Source of the DNA: an uncultured beta proteobacterium
GTDB lineage: Bacteria > Pseudomonadota > Gammaproteobacteria > Burkholderiales > Rhodocyclaceae
Assembly (NCBI GenBank): GCA_903932755.1
Contig: CAIZHL010000462.1
Coordinates: 1-6,990, forward strand
DNA: 6,990 bases
Direction: 5' to 3'
The notes beneath the pieces were generated by a model, which worked only from the letters and a program-made list of their open reading frames with translations, did not search any database and had not been told where the DNA came from. Positions 6,524 to 6,990 of this stretch are shown piece by piece. Both the position numbers and the translations under genes were made by a program. The stretch's first letter is position 1, and every line of letters starts with the position of its first letter.

Positions 6524-6990
6524 ATGGGTAAATATGTCGATTTCCACAAGCGTTCCATCGAGAAGCGCGACGAGTTCTGGGCCGAAGAGGCCAAACTGAT
6601 CGACTGGCAGACGCCGCCACAGCAGATCTGTGATTTTTCGCGGCCGCCGTTTGCCAAGTGGTTCGTCGGCGGCAAGACCAACCTATGCCATAACGCCGTT
6701 GACCGCCACGCCGCCAAGCGTCCGAACGACCGGGCGCTGATCTTTATCTCGACCGAAACCAACGAGGAGAAGATCTATTCCTTCGCCGAACTGAAGTCCG
6801 AGGTGATGCGCGTGGCGGCGATCATGAAGTCGCTCGGCGTCGTCAAGGGCGACCGCGTCCTGATCTACATGCCGATGATTGCCGAAGCCACCTTCGCCAT
6901 CCTCGCCTGCGCCCGTATCGGTGCCATCCATTCCGTGGTGTTCGGCGGCTTCGCCTCAGGGTCACTGGCGACCCGCATCGACGATGCCAA
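6524..6990 (+). CDS. prpE: Propionate--CoA ligase (propionyl-CoA synthetase), N-terminal part (gene continues past the window end)
   Basis: Cytoplasmic AMP-forming acyl-CoA synthetase that activates propionate to propionyl-CoA. The 155 complete codons in the window closely follow the PrpE N-terminus: FHKRSIEKRDEFWAEEA (7-23), IDWQTP (26-31), PPFAKWFVGGKTNLCHNAVD (41-60), GDRVLIYMPMIAEA (109-122) and ARIGAIHSVVFGGFAS (130-145). The short IDWQTP and NLCHNAVDRH forms fit PrpE better than acetyl-CoA synthetase. The ATP-binding loop, catalytic core and C-terminal lysine lie outside the window; the full protein should be about 630 residues. GAGGA at 6514-6518, 5 nt before ATG, supports the start. 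The gene is 61 bp downstream of acuI on the same strand with no terminator between, so the two are probably one operon. Propionyl-CoA would then feed the methylcitrate or methylmalonyl pathway, or PHA synthesis. Confidence 0.92.
   Translation, partial: MGKYVDFHKRSIEKRDEFWAEEAKLIDWQTPPQQICDFSRPPFAKWFVGGKTNLCHNAVDRHAAKRPNDRALIFISTETNEEKIYSFAELKSEVMRVAAIMKSLGVVKGDRVLIYMPMIAEATFAILACARIGAIHSVVFGGFASGSLATRIDDA

Overview
This window is most likely chromosomal DNA of a Gram-negative proteobacterium. High GC content with strong third-position GC bias, a periplasmic ferric-iron binding protein, an outer-membrane-type NlpC/P60 lipoprotein candidate, leucyl/phenylalanyl-tRNA-protein transferase and a PrpE-type propionyl-CoA synthetase fit a betaproteobacterium, with Rhodocyclales (Dechloromonas/Azonexus-like) as a guess. 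No rRNA, tRNA, insertion sequence, CRISPR array or phage gene was seen. Genes are densely packed and every intergenic gap is shorter than 170 bp.

Positions 1-4740 hold an iron-uptake locus. From left to right: the 5' part of aat (minus), the ATPase fbpC (minus, overlapping aat by ATGA), the fused two-domain permease fbpB (plus, divergent from fbpC), a tandem CDGSH iron-sulfur protein (minus, convergent with fbpB), and the periplasmic Fe(III)-binding protein fbpA (minus, TTG start). The three transporter parts are therefore spread over at least two divergent transcripts and a separate fbpA unit. A Fur-box-like palindrome lies in the fbpC/fbpB divergent promoter, and another sits between the predicted -35 and -10 elements of fbpA, so the split transporter can still be controlled together by iron. 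The ATPase carries an unusual four-cysteine cluster in its C-terminal regulatory region, and an iron-sulfur protein lies inside the locus.

Positions 4740-5340 hold a minus-strand NlpC/P60 cell-wall peptidase with its own intrinsic terminator, which separates it from the fbpA promoter. Its leader folds into two adjacent hairpins immediately before a start codon that has no clear ribosome binding site.

Positions 5380-6990 (plus strand) hold acuI (acrylyl-CoA reductase/YhdH family) followed after 61 bp by prpE (propionate-CoA ligase, cut by the window end). Together they suggest a C3 module: acrylyl-CoA is reduced to propionyl-CoA, and propionate is activated to propionyl-CoA.

No wholly new system is evident. 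The most interesting points are the cysteine cluster in FbpC, the CDGSH protein within a Fur-type iron locus, and the regulatory architecture of the divergent promoter.
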